NCBI GenBank assembly: GCA_023251535.1
Contig: JAHEYP010000031.1
Span: 1 to 40,867 of the forward strand
Direction of reading: 5' to 3'
Source: Bacteroidota bacterium
Lineage (GTDB): Bacteria > Bacteroidota > Bacteroidia > AKYH767-A > OLB10
Length of the DNA stretch: 40,867 nt
A model generated the notes under the pieces. It was not told the origin of the DNA. It saw nothing but the letters and a program-made list of their open reading frames with translations, and did no database searches. Below are positions 28,692 through 37,530 of this stretch, one piece after another. A program made the translations under genes and the position numbers. How positions within the stretch are numbered: position 1 is the first letter of the stretch; each line of letters starts with the position of its first letter.

Positions 28692-28725
28692 AAAAGGCTG
28701 CCCTCGGGTGGCCTTTTCTGCTTTT
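28692..28725 (+). terminator. Rho-independent terminator after gyrB
   Basis: AAAAGGCTGCC, a CTCG loop, GGTGGCCTTTT: 11 pairs including two G-T wobbles, then TCTGCTTTT. Located about 17 bp after the gyrB stop. Confidence 0.8.
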
Positions 28726-28873
28726 AGGGCGTCCGGAACAGGAATAAAAATCGGGCTTTAAACTTCTCTTTTTGCCTGTTGATCAAGATTTCCAATTTTA
28801 GTGACAAAAATCTTATGATAGAACGTTGTGTTTTTCATACCTTCGCCGCAACTAAAAATAAAGCTTTACGACA

Positions 28874-29815
28874 ATGAAAGTTACAGTTGTAGGCGCCGGC
28901 AACGTGGGAGCCACTTGCGCCAATGTAATTGCCCACAAGGAACTTGCCAACGAGGTAATCCTGTTAGATATCAAAGAAGGTACTGCAGAAGGAAAATCAC
29001 TCGACATCTGGCAAACTGCGCCAATTAACTTATACGATACACGCGTTAAAGGTGTAACGAATGATTATGCTGCTACTGCCGGTTCGGAAGTTGTAGTTAT
29101 CACTTCAGGATTACCGCGTAAACCAGGTATGAGCCGTGATGATCTTATCGCGACAAATGCTGGAATCGTAAAATCGGTTACTGAAAATATCGTTAAATAT
29201 TCTCCTAATGCCATTATCATCGTGGTGAGTAACCCTCTTGATGTAATGACGTATTGTGCATTTTTAACTTCAGGTCACGATCCTAAGAAAGTATTCGGTA
29301 TGGCTGGTATCCTTGATACTGCTCGCTACCGTGCTTTCCTTGCTGAGGCATTAGATTGCTCTCCGAAAGATATCCAAGCTATCCTTATGGGTGGACATGG
29401 AGATACAATGGTTCCACTTCCTCGTTATACTACAGTATCGGGAATTCCTGTAACTGAATTAATCGCTGCTGATAAATTAGAAGCTATCGTACAACGTACG
29501 AAAGTGGGTGGTGGTGAATTAGTAAACTTAATGGGAACATCTGCATGGTATGCACCTGGTGCTGCTGCTGCGCAAATGGTTGAAGCTATCGTTCGTGATC
29601 AGAAGCGCATCTACCCTGTATGCGCATGGCTACAAGGTGAATATGGCTTGAAAGATGTTTATCTTGGAGTTCCTGTTAAATTAGGCAAAAACGGTATTGA
29701 AGAAATTATCGAACTCAAATTGAATGCTGAAGAAAAAGATTTACTTGACAAATCTTCAGTAGCAGTTAAGGAAGTTATGTCAGTTTTAGACAGAATGCAA
29801 GAAACGGTTAAGTAA
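28874..29815 (+). CDS. mdh: Malate dehydrogenase (LDH-like, MDH type 3)
   Basis: 313 residues. Interconverts malate and oxaloacetate with NAD(H) in the TCA cycle. Motifs: Rossmann GAGNVG (7-12) with Asp32 for NAD; the substrate-binding arginines Arg82 and Arg88 in GLPRKPGMSRDD, the LDH-like MDH pattern rather than a lactate Gln; Asn120 in VSNPLD; Asp148/Arg151 in LDTARYR; catalytic His175 in MGGHGDTM. Alone between gyrB and a convergent operon; a TACCTTCG at 28838-28845 is one base off a -7 element. Bidirectional terminator downstream. Confidence 0.95.
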   Translation: MKVTVVGAGNVGATCANVIAHKELANEVILLDIKEGTAEGKSLDIWQTAPINLYDTRVKGVTNDYAATAGSEVVVITSGLPRKPGMSRDDLIATNAGIVKSVTENIVKYSPNAIIIVVSNPLDVMTYCAFLTSGHDPKKVFGMAGILDTARYRAFLAEALDCSPKDIQAILMGGHGDTMVPLPRYTTVSGIPVTELIAADKLEAIVQRTKVGGGELVNLMGTSAWYAPGAAAAQMVEAIVRDQKRIYPVCAWLQGEYGLKDVYLGVPVKLGKNGIEEIIELKLNAEEKDLLDKSSVAVKEVMSVLDRMQETVK

Positions 29816-29833
29816 TTTTTCCGTTTTCATAAA

Positions 29834-29867
29834 TAAAAAAAAGGTGTCTCTTCGACACCTTTTTTTT
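29834..29867. terminator. Bidirectional terminator between mdh and the DCC gene
   Basis: A/T runs flank AAGGTGTC, a TCTTC loop, GACACCTT: seven A before and eight T after, so it terminates in both directions. On the minus strand it begins directly at the DCC stop codon. Confidence 0.9.
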
Positions 29868-30258
29868 ATTCTATAAACTTCGATCGGTATTTTTCATCGG
29901 GCACTCTACAATTTTCTCTTTTACCAAACCAGCGATATCGTCGCGCTGCGATAAACGAATATACAGCATCGCGTACAGCTAGTGGAACGATCTTAAAAAT
30001 TGAAATCCATCGCCAAGGAACCGATAATTTTTTAGCAATTTCAAGGGCTGCATCCGACTTTAGATAAACAATATCGTGTTCTATCAAACAGACCGATGTT
30101 ACTTCCGTTATTCCGTATTTCAATAGCAATGCTCTCCCCGATTCCGATTGTGATGCAACGAAGCGAAAATGATCATTCTTGTCGGCATTAATAATTATGT
30201 CGACCGTGCGTGAACAAAAATTACAGAAGCCATCAAAAATTACTATAGCTTTTTCCAA
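29866..30258 (-). CDS. DCC family thiol-disulfide oxidoreductase-like protein (DUF393)
   Basis: 130 residues, no signal peptide. The N-terminal motif FDGFCNFC gives Asp9, Cys12, Cys15, the DxxCxxC signature that names the family; the fold is thioredoxin-like. Later residues include SEVRALLL-like helix and a Trp-rich C-terminal part (VPWRWISIFKIVP, YRWFGKRENC). Last gene of the five-gene operon starting at 36583, 8 bp after the cytochrome/propeller gene, which might hint at thiol chemistry for that cytochrome, but cytoplasmic location argues against direct contact. Specific role unknown. Confidence 0.85.
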   Translation of the reverse strand: MEKAIVIFDGFCNFCSRTVDIIINADKNDHFRFVASQSESGRALLLKYGITEVTSVCLIEHDIVYLKSDAALEIAKKLSVPWRWISIFKIVPLAVRDAVYSFIAARRYRWFGKRENCRVPDEKYRSKFIE

Positions 30259-30266
30259 AGTAGTAT

Positions 30267-31727
30267 TTAGCGCTTTACAGCTACTGAATAAGGATCAACC
30301 GACATCTCCGGTTTGAAGTATGGATCCTTTTCAAGTGTTGTAATATTGATGATACTTAAATAACCGTTCTTGCCAGCACAAGATGCAGCATGATGCGGTG
30401 CAGGTCCTCCAGTAAAATTTCTATTCGCTACAATCACGATTTTCTTATCGGGGTCAACCGCAATACCATGAGGCTGCCACCCAACAATTATTCTTTTTAC
30501 CTCCGTCAAGTTCACTATATCAATAGCACTTACCGATCCGCGCATATTCGGGAAATACGTATCCTCCATATTCGTAACGAACAATAAATTTTGATCGGCA
30601 GCCATTCCGAATTCTAAAGGATAAATTCCTACAGGTATTACCTTCAATAATTGATCGGTATGCGCATCAAATACACGCACTTGATTTACATCTTGGCAGG
30701 TAACAAAATACTTACTGTAGTCGGGACTAAATATTACTTCATGCGGCTTTAAGGCCACTGAAGAAAAATCGGGACCAATAGGATTTAAATTCACATCTTC
30801 ATAATCGCCCGGCGATGCAATAGGAATTTTCACCAGCTTACTTGATTCTTGATACGTAACATATAAAGTATCGTCAGTAGCATTTAAAGCTGAACCATGA
30901 AGGTTATTAGCAGCTCCTGTACTAGGAAATGGTCCGTAAGTTTGAGAAGTGCCTGCATCAAAATCAACAAAAGCTACACGGCCTCCATTGTAATCAACAG
31001 CATATCCATATTTTGAGTCTTTCGATAATGATATTGTATTCCATCCACCAGCAATACCATTTCCGATCGGAATAGTTTTCACTAATTGATCGGTTACTGT
31101 GCTATACATTTGAACGATATCAGAATTCAAAAATGCAACCACCCAATATTTTCCGTCAGCTGTAATTTTTACGTTATGCGGAGATTCGGGAGGCGTAGCA
31201 CCAGGATTTGCACCAACATCTACCATTCGCATCACCACTTTTTTCTCGGCATCAAAAATTGAAACCACATCACAACCTTGATTTGAGACGTAATATTTTT
31301 TGCGGCTGGCTAACTCTGGAAACTTGATAGCACCATCTTTTGAAGGAGCACCATTTTTTATCCAATCGCGAAGCACTTTATAATCGGCTGTGCTGATCGG
31401 ATTACCATTAGCAGGCATAGTGGGTTGCACCACTAACCCCAATGTGCTATCAACATTGGTAAAGTATAACAACGTACTAAAATCATCACGATAAGGAATA
31501 GTTACTGCTCCATTATTCGTACCATTAAACATGGCATCCCATGTACTTAAATCGAGTCCTGCGGCTCCGTCTTTACTCGTAGCATTATGACAACCCGAAG
31601 TAGCACAATTATCCGTCATTATTTTACTAACGTTATCGGGATAATTTGTCACCAAAGGTTCTTCATATACATCGTACTTACATCCGCAAGTAAGCGACAA
31701 CAACAATAGCGCGGCTATCTTTCTCAT
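30267..31727 (-). CDS. Lipoprotein with N-terminal CX4CH cytochrome-like domain and C-terminal YncE-type beta-propeller
   Basis: 486 residues from the ATG at 31727. A longer frame reaches 31814 but overlaps the upstream gene and has no signal peptide at its end, so 31727 is preferred. SPII signal LLLSLTCGC (Cys14 or Cys16). The cytochrome-like part is residues 30-130: C41-x4-C46-H47 (NCATSGCHN), then a possible axial Met in MPANGNP, closing helix YKVLRDWIKNGAPSKDG. The propeller follows (about 140-486), with YncE/surface layer-like blades: VSNQGCDVVSIFDAE, DGKYWVVAFLNSD, PHGIAVDPDKKIVIVANRNF. Propellers of this sort bind or modify surface ligands. It is 4 bp after the small lipoprotein gene and 8 bp before the DCC gene. 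Haem attachment to CX4CH is inferred. Confidence 0.78.
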   Translation of the reverse strand: MRKIAALLLLSLTCGCKYDVYEEPLVTNYPDNVSKIMTDNCATSGCHNATSKDGAAGLDLSTWDAMFNGTNNGAVTIPYRDDFSTLLYFTNVDSTLGLVVQPTMPANGNPISTADYKVLRDWIKNGAPSKDGAIKFPELASRKKYYVSNQGCDVVSIFDAEKKVVMRMVDVGANPGATPPESPHNVKITADGKYWVVAFLNSDIVQMYSTVTDQLVKTIPIGNGIAGGWNTISLSKDSKYGYAVDYNGGRVAFVDFDAGTSQTYGPFPSTGAANNLHGSALNATDDTLYVTYQESSKLVKIPIASPGDYEDVNLNPIGPDFSSVALKPHEVIFSPDYSKYFVTCQDVNQVRVFDAHTDQLLKVIPVGIYPLEFGMAADQNLLFVTNMEDTYFPNMRGSVSAIDIVNLTEVKRIIVGWQPHGIAVDPDKKIVIVANRNFTGGPAPHHAASCAGKNGYLSIINITTLEKDPYFKPEMSVDPYSVAVKR

Positions 31728-31731
31728 TTTT

Positions 31732-32142
31732 TTAATCTCCTTCAGTAATGTAAATATTCCAGCTTTGCGTTCCTTCTTTCTGACTAGTACTAAATGGCGA
31801 GCCACCTTTAACAATATTATTTGATGGATCTAACAAACTATCAATTCCTGTAGCGTATAAATAATAATCGCCACAATTCAATCCCGTAAGTTTCGCAATA
31901 GAAGTACTATCATCGGCTTTGAATGATAAATCATAATTCGAAGGACTTTCTCCTGGAAACTCTGACGTATTGAATTTCACATACACCCTACATCCTTTAA
32001 TGGGACGAGTATGATGAATCATGTTTGCAAGAACGGTGAGGCTTCCACCTGAGCCTGCTTCGCATTCGTTTTTCTTTTTACAGCCGCTTGCGAAGGCAAG
32101 AACTAAGACTGTCATTAAAAATAAACTGAATTTCTTTATCAT
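31732..32142 (-). CDS. Small hypothetical lipoprotein
   Basis: 136 residues. Lipobox LAFASGC (Cys about 21), followed by KKKNECE. Mature part: a short Gly/Ser linker, LTVLANMIHHTRPIKGCRVYVKFN and a beta-rich section, LTGLNCGDYYLYATG, ending SWNIYITEGD. The YVKFN and YYLYATGID strands look like a small Ig/carboxypeptidase-regulatory fold. His-His and two extra Cys might bind metal or form a disulfide; no family recognised. It sits between the FG-GAP gene (12 bp) and the cytochrome/propeller gene (4 bp) and may partner with the latter. Confidence 0.65.
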   Translation of the reverse strand: MIKKFSLFLMTVLVLAFASGCKKKNECEAGSGGSLTVLANMIHHTRPIKGCRVYVKFNTSEFPGESPSNYDLSFKADDSTSIAKLTGLNCGDYYLYATGIDSLLDPSNNIVKGGSPFSTSQKEGTQSWNIYITEGD

Positions 32143-32154
32143 AGTGTTTTGGCT

Positions 32155-34383
32155 TTACTGTTTGATAAATTTCTCGGTATAATATTTTCCGTTGCCAGAT
32201 ATTATGCAGATATATGAACCTGCAGGCAACGTTGAAGTATTCAAAGATATATTTCCTGATGTAATTCGTTGATGAAGAATTTCTTGTCCGAGGATATTCC
32301 TAACCGACAATTCCGTTTTTTCTGTCGATTTGAAGCCTTCGAATTTAACAAACAATCTATCATTTACAGGATTCGGGAAGAGGGTAAAGAACAAGTCGGG
32401 CGACTGACTATTGTCATTCAATCCGAGAGCAGTATTCTGAGTATATAACACTACTCCACCGTTTTGGTTTCCAACAACTAAATCATATTTACCATCACCA
32501 TCAACATCGTTCATGGCTAAGCTACAATGTTGCGGCTCGAAAATATTCTGATACATACTATCAACCAGATTAAAGTTACCAGTTAAATTTCCGTCGATGT
32601 TGTTAAAGTGATAAATATATCCGCTTAGCGAACCTACTAGCAATTCAGTTCCTGCACCATTATCGAAAACCAAAGGATTGCTTAATCCTGCATACGAATT
32701 CCACTTCTTCACATTTACTCCACCCCAATTGGCGCTGATTAAAGTGAATACGGGAGATGATGCTGAACCTGTATTTTGATAATAATTCAAATTGCCGACA
32801 CGCTCACCTATTACCAAGTCGAGTAAACCATCTTTATTTACATCTACCAATTGAGGAGATGAATTATCACCTACATTGATGTTTTGATAATTAGCTTGAG
32901 AAAAAGTAAAATTTCCGGTTGACACTTGTTGGTAGTACATTAAATTTCCATCAGATTCTCCTACTAACATATCTTTATCGCCATCACCATCTAGATCACC
33001 AAAAGTAGGTGCGATGCCTAACAAACCTGTCGTCGACAATGATGCAAAATCATCAGTAATAAACGAATATTCTTTATTTGAACCTGAGGAAACATTCAAA
33101 TAATACGCAATTTTCCCGGTAAGGACATTTGCATCTGAACGATAATCGTTACCAATTAACAAGTCATCTTTCCCATCATTATTCACATCGAAAAATACAG
33201 GATGAGCGGATGTCCCTACTTCAATCATTTGGTCAACTAACCAACGATCAGTAGTATGATGAAACACATTGGTTATATTATTGGTAGTGTTATTGAAAAA
33301 CTGAATATTGTTATAATCCTCTCCAGTATCAAAGAAATTAGAAGCAATGAAATCTTTAATGCCGTCGTTGTTGCCATCAAAATAATAAGGAGCAGCTACA
33401 TCGCGTAAAAGTACCGATTGATCATAAGCAGGAAATACTGAATCTTGCGAACACATATAAGCAGAATCGAGATTACCACAATTTTCCACGTACAATACAT
33501 TAGGAGAAAGCACATCGCCATTTAATACATCTTTGTCGCCATCACCGTCTAAATCTGCAGCTAATAATACAGAACCTGAGTGACGCTTTTCTTGTTGTAT
33601 TGTTGAAAGTTTCACAGCATCTACATCCATATTATTGCGAATCGGGTTTGCAGGTAACAAAGGACAGCCCGGCAATACAGGAGGTAATTCTGCTGAATTA
33701 TATCCGCTATTCAAAGCAAAATATCCCCAACACTGAGGTATATTATAAAATAAATATCCGGAAGCATTTCCCGTTGAGTCCATCGAATAATTTTTATGGT
33801 ATTCCACCCAACTTCCGCTGATCGAAAAAGCAAGCACATCCATGTCACCGTCATTATCAACATCACTCAAAGCAGGAACGTTAACACGCGAAACATAAAT
33901 ATTTGTAGAGAATGATCCGTAATGCGTTGTAAGTTGATTTGTAACTAAAGAAAAATGCAATCCATTTTGTGAATTGAAATCATTACGATAGCAGTTTATG
34001 CCAGCATTTTCATAACTAAACAAATCTAAATCGCCATCACCGTCGTAGTCGTATGTTCTTATCCAACCTTCAAGACCATTCGGAAAACGAGAAATATACT
34101 CAGGCGCATACACATACGAAGACTTTTTATAAACACCTAAATTTATAAATGGAGCAATGCGATTACTTGCTGAACAGTAAGCAATGAGATCCATAATATT
34201 ATCGCCATTCAAATCCATTTCGGCAAATACAGCTCCGTTTAATCCTCCGGCCCATGCGTTTGCAAGCGCTTGACCAGCAACCGTTACATGAACGGTGGTA
34301 TCGCGATAGAGGTGAACAGTTTGTGAATTTGCATTAATAGCAAACAAACAAAAAGCTAGAATGAAATTTAGTTTTTTAATCAT
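32155..34383 (-). CDS. FG-GAP/VCBS repeat T9SS type A cargo protein, paralog 2
   Basis: 742 residues. Signal peptide MIKKLNFILAFCLFAINANSQ. Nine acidic repeat loops of the DxDxDGxxD type are visible in order, for example DLNGDNIMDLI, DYDGDGDLDLF, DVDNDGDMDVL, DLDGDGDKDVL, DVNNDGKDDLL, DVNKDGLLDLV, DVDGDGKYDLV, which should bind calcium between propeller blades (integrin/FG-GAP type). The last 75 residues are the type A sorting domain: LFPNPVNDRLFVKFEG, VRNILGQEILHQ, LPAGSYICIISGNG, ending FIKQ. It is a tandem paralog of the next upstream gene (gap 4 bp), same length and order of repeats. Exported by type IX secretion, surface function unknown. Confidence 0.88.
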   Translation of the reverse strand: MIKKLNFILAFCLFAINANSQTVHLYRDTTVHVTVAGQALANAWAGGLNGAVFAEMDLNGDNIMDLIAYCSASNRIAPFINLGVYKKSSYVYAPEYISRFPNGLEGWIRTYDYDGDGDLDLFSYENAGINCYRNDFNSQNGLHFSLVTNQLTTHYGSFSTNIYVSRVNVPALSDVDNDGDMDVLAFSISGSWVEYHKNYSMDSTGNASGYLFYNIPQCWGYFALNSGYNSAELPPVLPGCPLLPANPIRNNMDVDAVKLSTIQQEKRHSGSVLLAADLDGDGDKDVLNGDVLSPNVLYVENCGNLDSAYMCSQDSVFPAYDQSVLLRDVAAPYYFDGNNDGIKDFIASNFFDTGEDYNNIQFFNNTTNNITNVFHHTTDRWLVDQMIEVGTSAHPVFFDVNNDGKDDLLIGNDYRSDANVLTGKIAYYLNVSSGSNKEYSFITDDFASLSTTGLLGIAPTFGDLDGDGDKDMLVGESDGNLMYYQQVSTGNFTFSQANYQNINVGDNSSPQLVDVNKDGLLDLVIGERVGNLNYYQNTGSASSPVFTLISANWGGVNVKKWNSYAGLSNPLVFDNGAGTELLVGSLSGYIYHFNNIDGNLTGNFNLVDSMYQNIFEPQHCSLAMNDVDGDGKYDLVVGNQNGGVVLYTQNTALGLNDNSQSPDLFFTLFPNPVNDRLFVKFEGFKSTEKTELSVRNILGQEILHQRITSGNISLNTSTLPAGSYICIISGNGKYYTEKFIKQ

Positions 34384-34387
34384 GCTT

Positions 34388-36583
34388 TTATTTTTTTATA
34401 AACGGCATTGAGAATTGCTTCCCTTGTGATTTAACTGACACTAAATATACTCCTGACGAATATTTACTAAAGTCGAGAGAACAATAATTATTTGATGCGT
34501 AATAACTAATTAATTTATTACCGATAATATCCATCACTTCAACTAAGCGACTTCCATCTGAAGGGTTTTCAAATTTCAAATTCAATCGGTCGCTAACGGG
34601 ATTCGGATAAAGCGTAAAATAAGGCAATCCTTTGTCGGCATTCGCAATTCCACTATTTAGCGATTGCGTATACAAACGGAAACCTCCTGCAGAATTTCCT
34701 GTCAACAAATCAAATTTTCCATCACCGTCGATATCAGTCATTGCAACAGTTACACGTTTCGGTTCGAAGATTTGTTGGTATGATGAATCTTGCAAAGTAA
34801 AATTACCAGCTAAGTTTCCGTCGATATTTGTATAATGATAAATCGATCCGCTTTCGCTTCCTACTAACAACTCATATCCTCCACCATTATCGAATAGGAG
34901 TGGTGCGCTATAACCAGCAACGGTTCCTATTGCCAAAACATTTACTCCACCGAAATTACTTGTTATAAGCGTAAAGGCAGGAGCACTCGAAGTACCTGTA
35001 TTGCGATAATAATTCAGCACACCATTTCTTTCGCCGATAAGTAGATCGTTTAATCCGTCGCGGTCAACATCAACAATCTGAGGAACAGAATTATTCCCAA
35101 TATCGATACCTTGATATTGAGGTGCATTAAAAACAAAATTCGGAGTATTTCCTGCACCCGCAGTATTCTTATACAAAATCAATGTACCATCTGCATTTCC
35201 CATTAACAAATCAACATCACCATCATTATCGACATCACCAAAAGTTGGAGTTAAAGCGAACTGCAATAAGCTACTTATGTTAAGCCAATCGTTGGTTATT
35301 AATTCGAATGAAGGGTTAGTAATTGTTCCTGTATTTCTGAAATACGACAACTTCGACATTTGAAATTGGGGATTCGGATTATACAGATAATCATTACCGG
35401 CAATGATATCTTTTTTACCATCGTTATCTACATCGAAAAAAGCAACAGAAGAAGCACTTCCGATATCGATCATATTATCAATTAAGAAACGAGGATATAC
35501 AAACGAAAATACATTTGCGCAATTGCTGCCCGTATTTTTAAAGAAGTAAACATTATTATAATCTTCGCCCACTGTAGCAAACGGAGTAACGACCATATCT
35601 TTTATTCCGTCGTTATCAACATCCATATAATACGCTGCAGGAAGATTCTGCATATTTACACTTTGATTATAAGAAGGAAACAAAGTATCTTGAAATGTAA
35701 TCAACGCAGTATCTTGCGTTCCGCCATTTTCTAAATAAAGAAGATTTTCACCCAGAATATCACCATTGATTAAATCGATATCACCATCACAGCCTTCATC
35801 GAAAGGAGTTAGAACAGAACCAGCATGTCGGTTTTTCTCATAGCCATCACCGTTAGATGACATACGTTGTGTAGAACAAGATTGATTCAGCAAAGCAGTA
35901 TTGGTTAATCCGCTTAATTTAAATTTTCCCCAGCACTCGGGTTCAACAGCAAAATTTAATCCGTTGCAAGTACCAGAAGAATCCATACTGTAGTTCTTAT
36001 GATACTCTAAGAAGTTTCCGGAGTTAGTAAACGTAACAATATCCATATCACCATCACCGTCGACATCAGCCAAGGCAGGCATATTTACTTGCGTAACAAA
36101 TACGGGAGTTATTCCAGAAGCATAAACGGAATTCACTTGCGCTGTTACCAAAGAAAAAGACAATCCGTTGCCCGCTGTAAAATCATTTCGGTAAACGCCC
36201 ATGGCATTATTGGTATAAGTAAAAAGATCGAGGTCGCCATCGCAATCAAAATCGACTGTTCGCACCCAATCATGAATTGAAGGAAACAAAGCGATGAATT
36301 CGGGAGCATACATATAAGAAGAAGTGGCACCTACCGAAGTATTGAGATAAGTAGTAAGGCGGTTTCCCACGCGATCGAACGATACGAGATCCAATTTACC
36401 ATCGCCATTCAAATCGATTTCATTGAGGATTGGGCTATTCATCCCTCCTGCCCAAGGGTATTTCAACACCGAGCCGTTAATGGTAACGGGTGGCGATTGA
36501 TCGGCAAACAGAAATTGTCCGGTCTGGCTTTTCGCTGCTTGACCTAAGCAAAGAAAAGAGAACAGCACTAGTAAACGCTTCAT
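34388..36583 (-). CDS. FG-GAP/VCBS repeat T9SS type A cargo protein, paralog 1 (first gene of the operon)
   Basis: 731 residues from the ATG at 36583; the frame can reach 36616, but that ATG lies within the -7 element, and 36583 gives the signal peptide MKRLLVLFSFLCLGQAAKSQ. Nine acidic loops as in paralog 2: DLNGDGKLDLV, DFDCDGDLDLF, DVDGDGDMDIV, DEGCDGDIDLI, DVDNDGIKDMV, DVDNDGKKDII, DVDNDGDVDLL, DVDRDGLNDLL, DIDGDGKFDLL; two have a Cys in the loop, which paralog 2 lacks. The tail is a type A sorting domain: LYPNPVSDRLNLKFENP, VMDIIGNKLISYY, YSSGVYLVSVKSQG, ending PFIKK. It begins the transcript that includes paralog 2, the lipoprotein, the cytochrome/propeller and the DCC gene. Confidence 0.88.
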   Translation of the reverse strand: MKRLLVLFSFLCLGQAAKSQTGQFLFADQSPPVTINGSVLKYPWAGGMNSPILNEIDLNGDGKLDLVSFDRVGNRLTTYLNTSVGATSSYMYAPEFIALFPSIHDWVRTVDFDCDGDLDLFTYTNNAMGVYRNDFTAGNGLSFSLVTAQVNSVYASGITPVFVTQVNMPALADVDGDGDMDIVTFTNSGNFLEYHKNYSMDSSGTCNGLNFAVEPECWGKFKLSGLTNTALLNQSCSTQRMSSNGDGYEKNRHAGSVLTPFDEGCDGDIDLINGDILGENLLYLENGGTQDTALITFQDTLFPSYNQSVNMQNLPAAYYMDVDNDGIKDMVVTPFATVGEDYNNVYFFKNTGSNCANVFSFVYPRFLIDNMIDIGSASSVAFFDVDNDGKKDIIAGNDYLYNPNPQFQMSKLSYFRNTGTITNPSFELITNDWLNISSLLQFALTPTFGDVDNDGDVDLLMGNADGTLILYKNTAGAGNTPNFVFNAPQYQGIDIGNNSVPQIVDVDRDGLNDLLIGERNGVLNYYRNTGTSSAPAFTLITSNFGGVNVLAIGTVAGYSAPLLFDNGGGYELLVGSESGSIYHYTNIDGNLAGNFTLQDSSYQQIFEPKRVTVAMTDIDGDGKFDLLTGNSAGGFRLYTQSLNSGIANADKGLPYFTLYPNPVSDRLNLKFENPSDGSRLVEVMDIIGNKLISYYASNNYCSLDFSKYSSGVYLVSVKSQGKQFSMPFIKK

Positions 36584-36613
36584 AAAATGGGCACTTGTTT
36601 GGGATGTGTAACT

Positions 36614-36621
36614 CAAAGATA
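36614..36621 (-). promoter_or_regulatory. Candidate -7 element for the FG-GAP/cytochrome operon
   Basis: The minus strand reads TATCTTTG, a full match to TAnnTTTG and the same octamer as before gyrB. It ends about 31 bases before the ATG at 36583, a normal leader. No clear -33 partner. Confidence 0.45.
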
Positions 36622-36736
36622 TGGATAACCGAACATTAAAAACGCACGAAAGTGCCTGATTTTTACACAGTAAGTAGCTAATTACGTTGGAATGTTGAAT
36701 ATTTGTAAAATAATAACCCCGAAATCACGTATTAGC

Positions 36737-37228
36737 ATGCCTTCTTTTGATATTGTAAATGAAGTCGACGGCCAGAAACTCGACAATGCCATTAATGTAG
36801 CCACCAAAGAGTTCAGCAATCGATTCGACTTTCACGGGTCGAAGACGACCTTAGACCTCGACAAAAAAACGATGGTATTAACGCTGGTAACAGAAGACGA
36901 AATGAGAGTAAAAGCGGTACAAGACATTATCATTTCACGAATGATGAAACAAGGACTAGAAGCGAGCAGTCTTGACTTCGGAAAAGAAGTTTACGCGTCG
37001 GGAAATATGATTAAAAAAGAGATCAAAGTAAAGCAAGGAATCGACAAAGAATACGCGAAAAAGATCATCAAGCTAATCAAGGATACGGGCATAAAAGTAC
37101 AAGCCTCGATCATGGATGAGCAGATAAGGGTAACGGGCAAGAAGCTCGACGACTTGCAAGCGGTAATAGCCAAAGTGAGGGCTGGAGAGTTCGACATCCC
37201 GTTACAATTCACGAATTTCAGGAATTAG
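36737..37228 (+). CDS. YajQ family (DUF520) nucleotide/c-di-GMP-binding protein
   Basis: 163 residues from the ATG at 36737, the standard YajQ length; a longer frame starts at 36692 but adds 15 unrelated residues. Start MPSFDIVNEVDGQKLDNAIN, core KTTLDLDKKTMVLTLVTEDE, end IPLQFTNFRN, all characteristic of the family. YajQ members bind cyclic di-GMP in some bacteria; in others nucleic acid binding was reported, so the role here is open. Divergent from the FG-GAP operon and 302 bp before exbB, so likely a separate unit. Confidence 0.92.
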   Translation: MPSFDIVNEVDGQKLDNAINVATKEFSNRFDFHGSKTTLDLDKKTMVLTLVTEDEMRVKAVQDIIISRMMKQGLEASSLDFGKEVYASGNMIKKEIKVKQGIDKEYAKKIIKLIKDTGIKVQASIMDEQIRVTGKKLDDLQAVIAKVRAGEFDIPLQFTNFRN

Positions 37229-37530
37229 TGGATAAAAAACCTTCAAATTTGGCCAAAACACCTCAAAAAAGATTTAAGCCATAAAAAGGTGATCGGCGGC
37301 ATAGCTGAAACGAAAATACATATTAACAATCAATAACTTACAATCCGGGTTAAGGGTAACGGACAACGAGATTGTCATTAAGAATGTCAATAATTCGTCA
37401 CTTTAATAAGCGATAGCAACAAATACTTAACACTTCATCGTTTTTAAGTTCGTTAGGAATCATTATTATTGTGCCCTTCAAAAAAATCAAAATTTATCAA
37501 CTACTTAATTAACAAAAACTAAGTCTTATT
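37229..37530. other. 302-bp region upstream of the exb operon
   Basis: No reading frame of note and no strong terminator for yajQ. The end is A/T-rich; the sequence TATTATTG near 37466 is one base off a -7 consensus, with no -33 partner. It should hold the exbB promoter, but I cannot fix its position. Confidence 0.4.

Noticed and set aside
31728..31814. Longer N-terminus for the cytochrome/propeller protein
   Set aside because: It overlaps the upstream lipoprotein gene and buries the SPII signal; the ATG at 31727 is 4 bp past the upstream stop and begins a clean lipoprotein signal.
36584..36616. ATG at 36616 as start of the first FG-GAP gene
   Set aside because: It lies inside the -7 element, and the residues before the ATG at 36583 do not fit a signal peptide.
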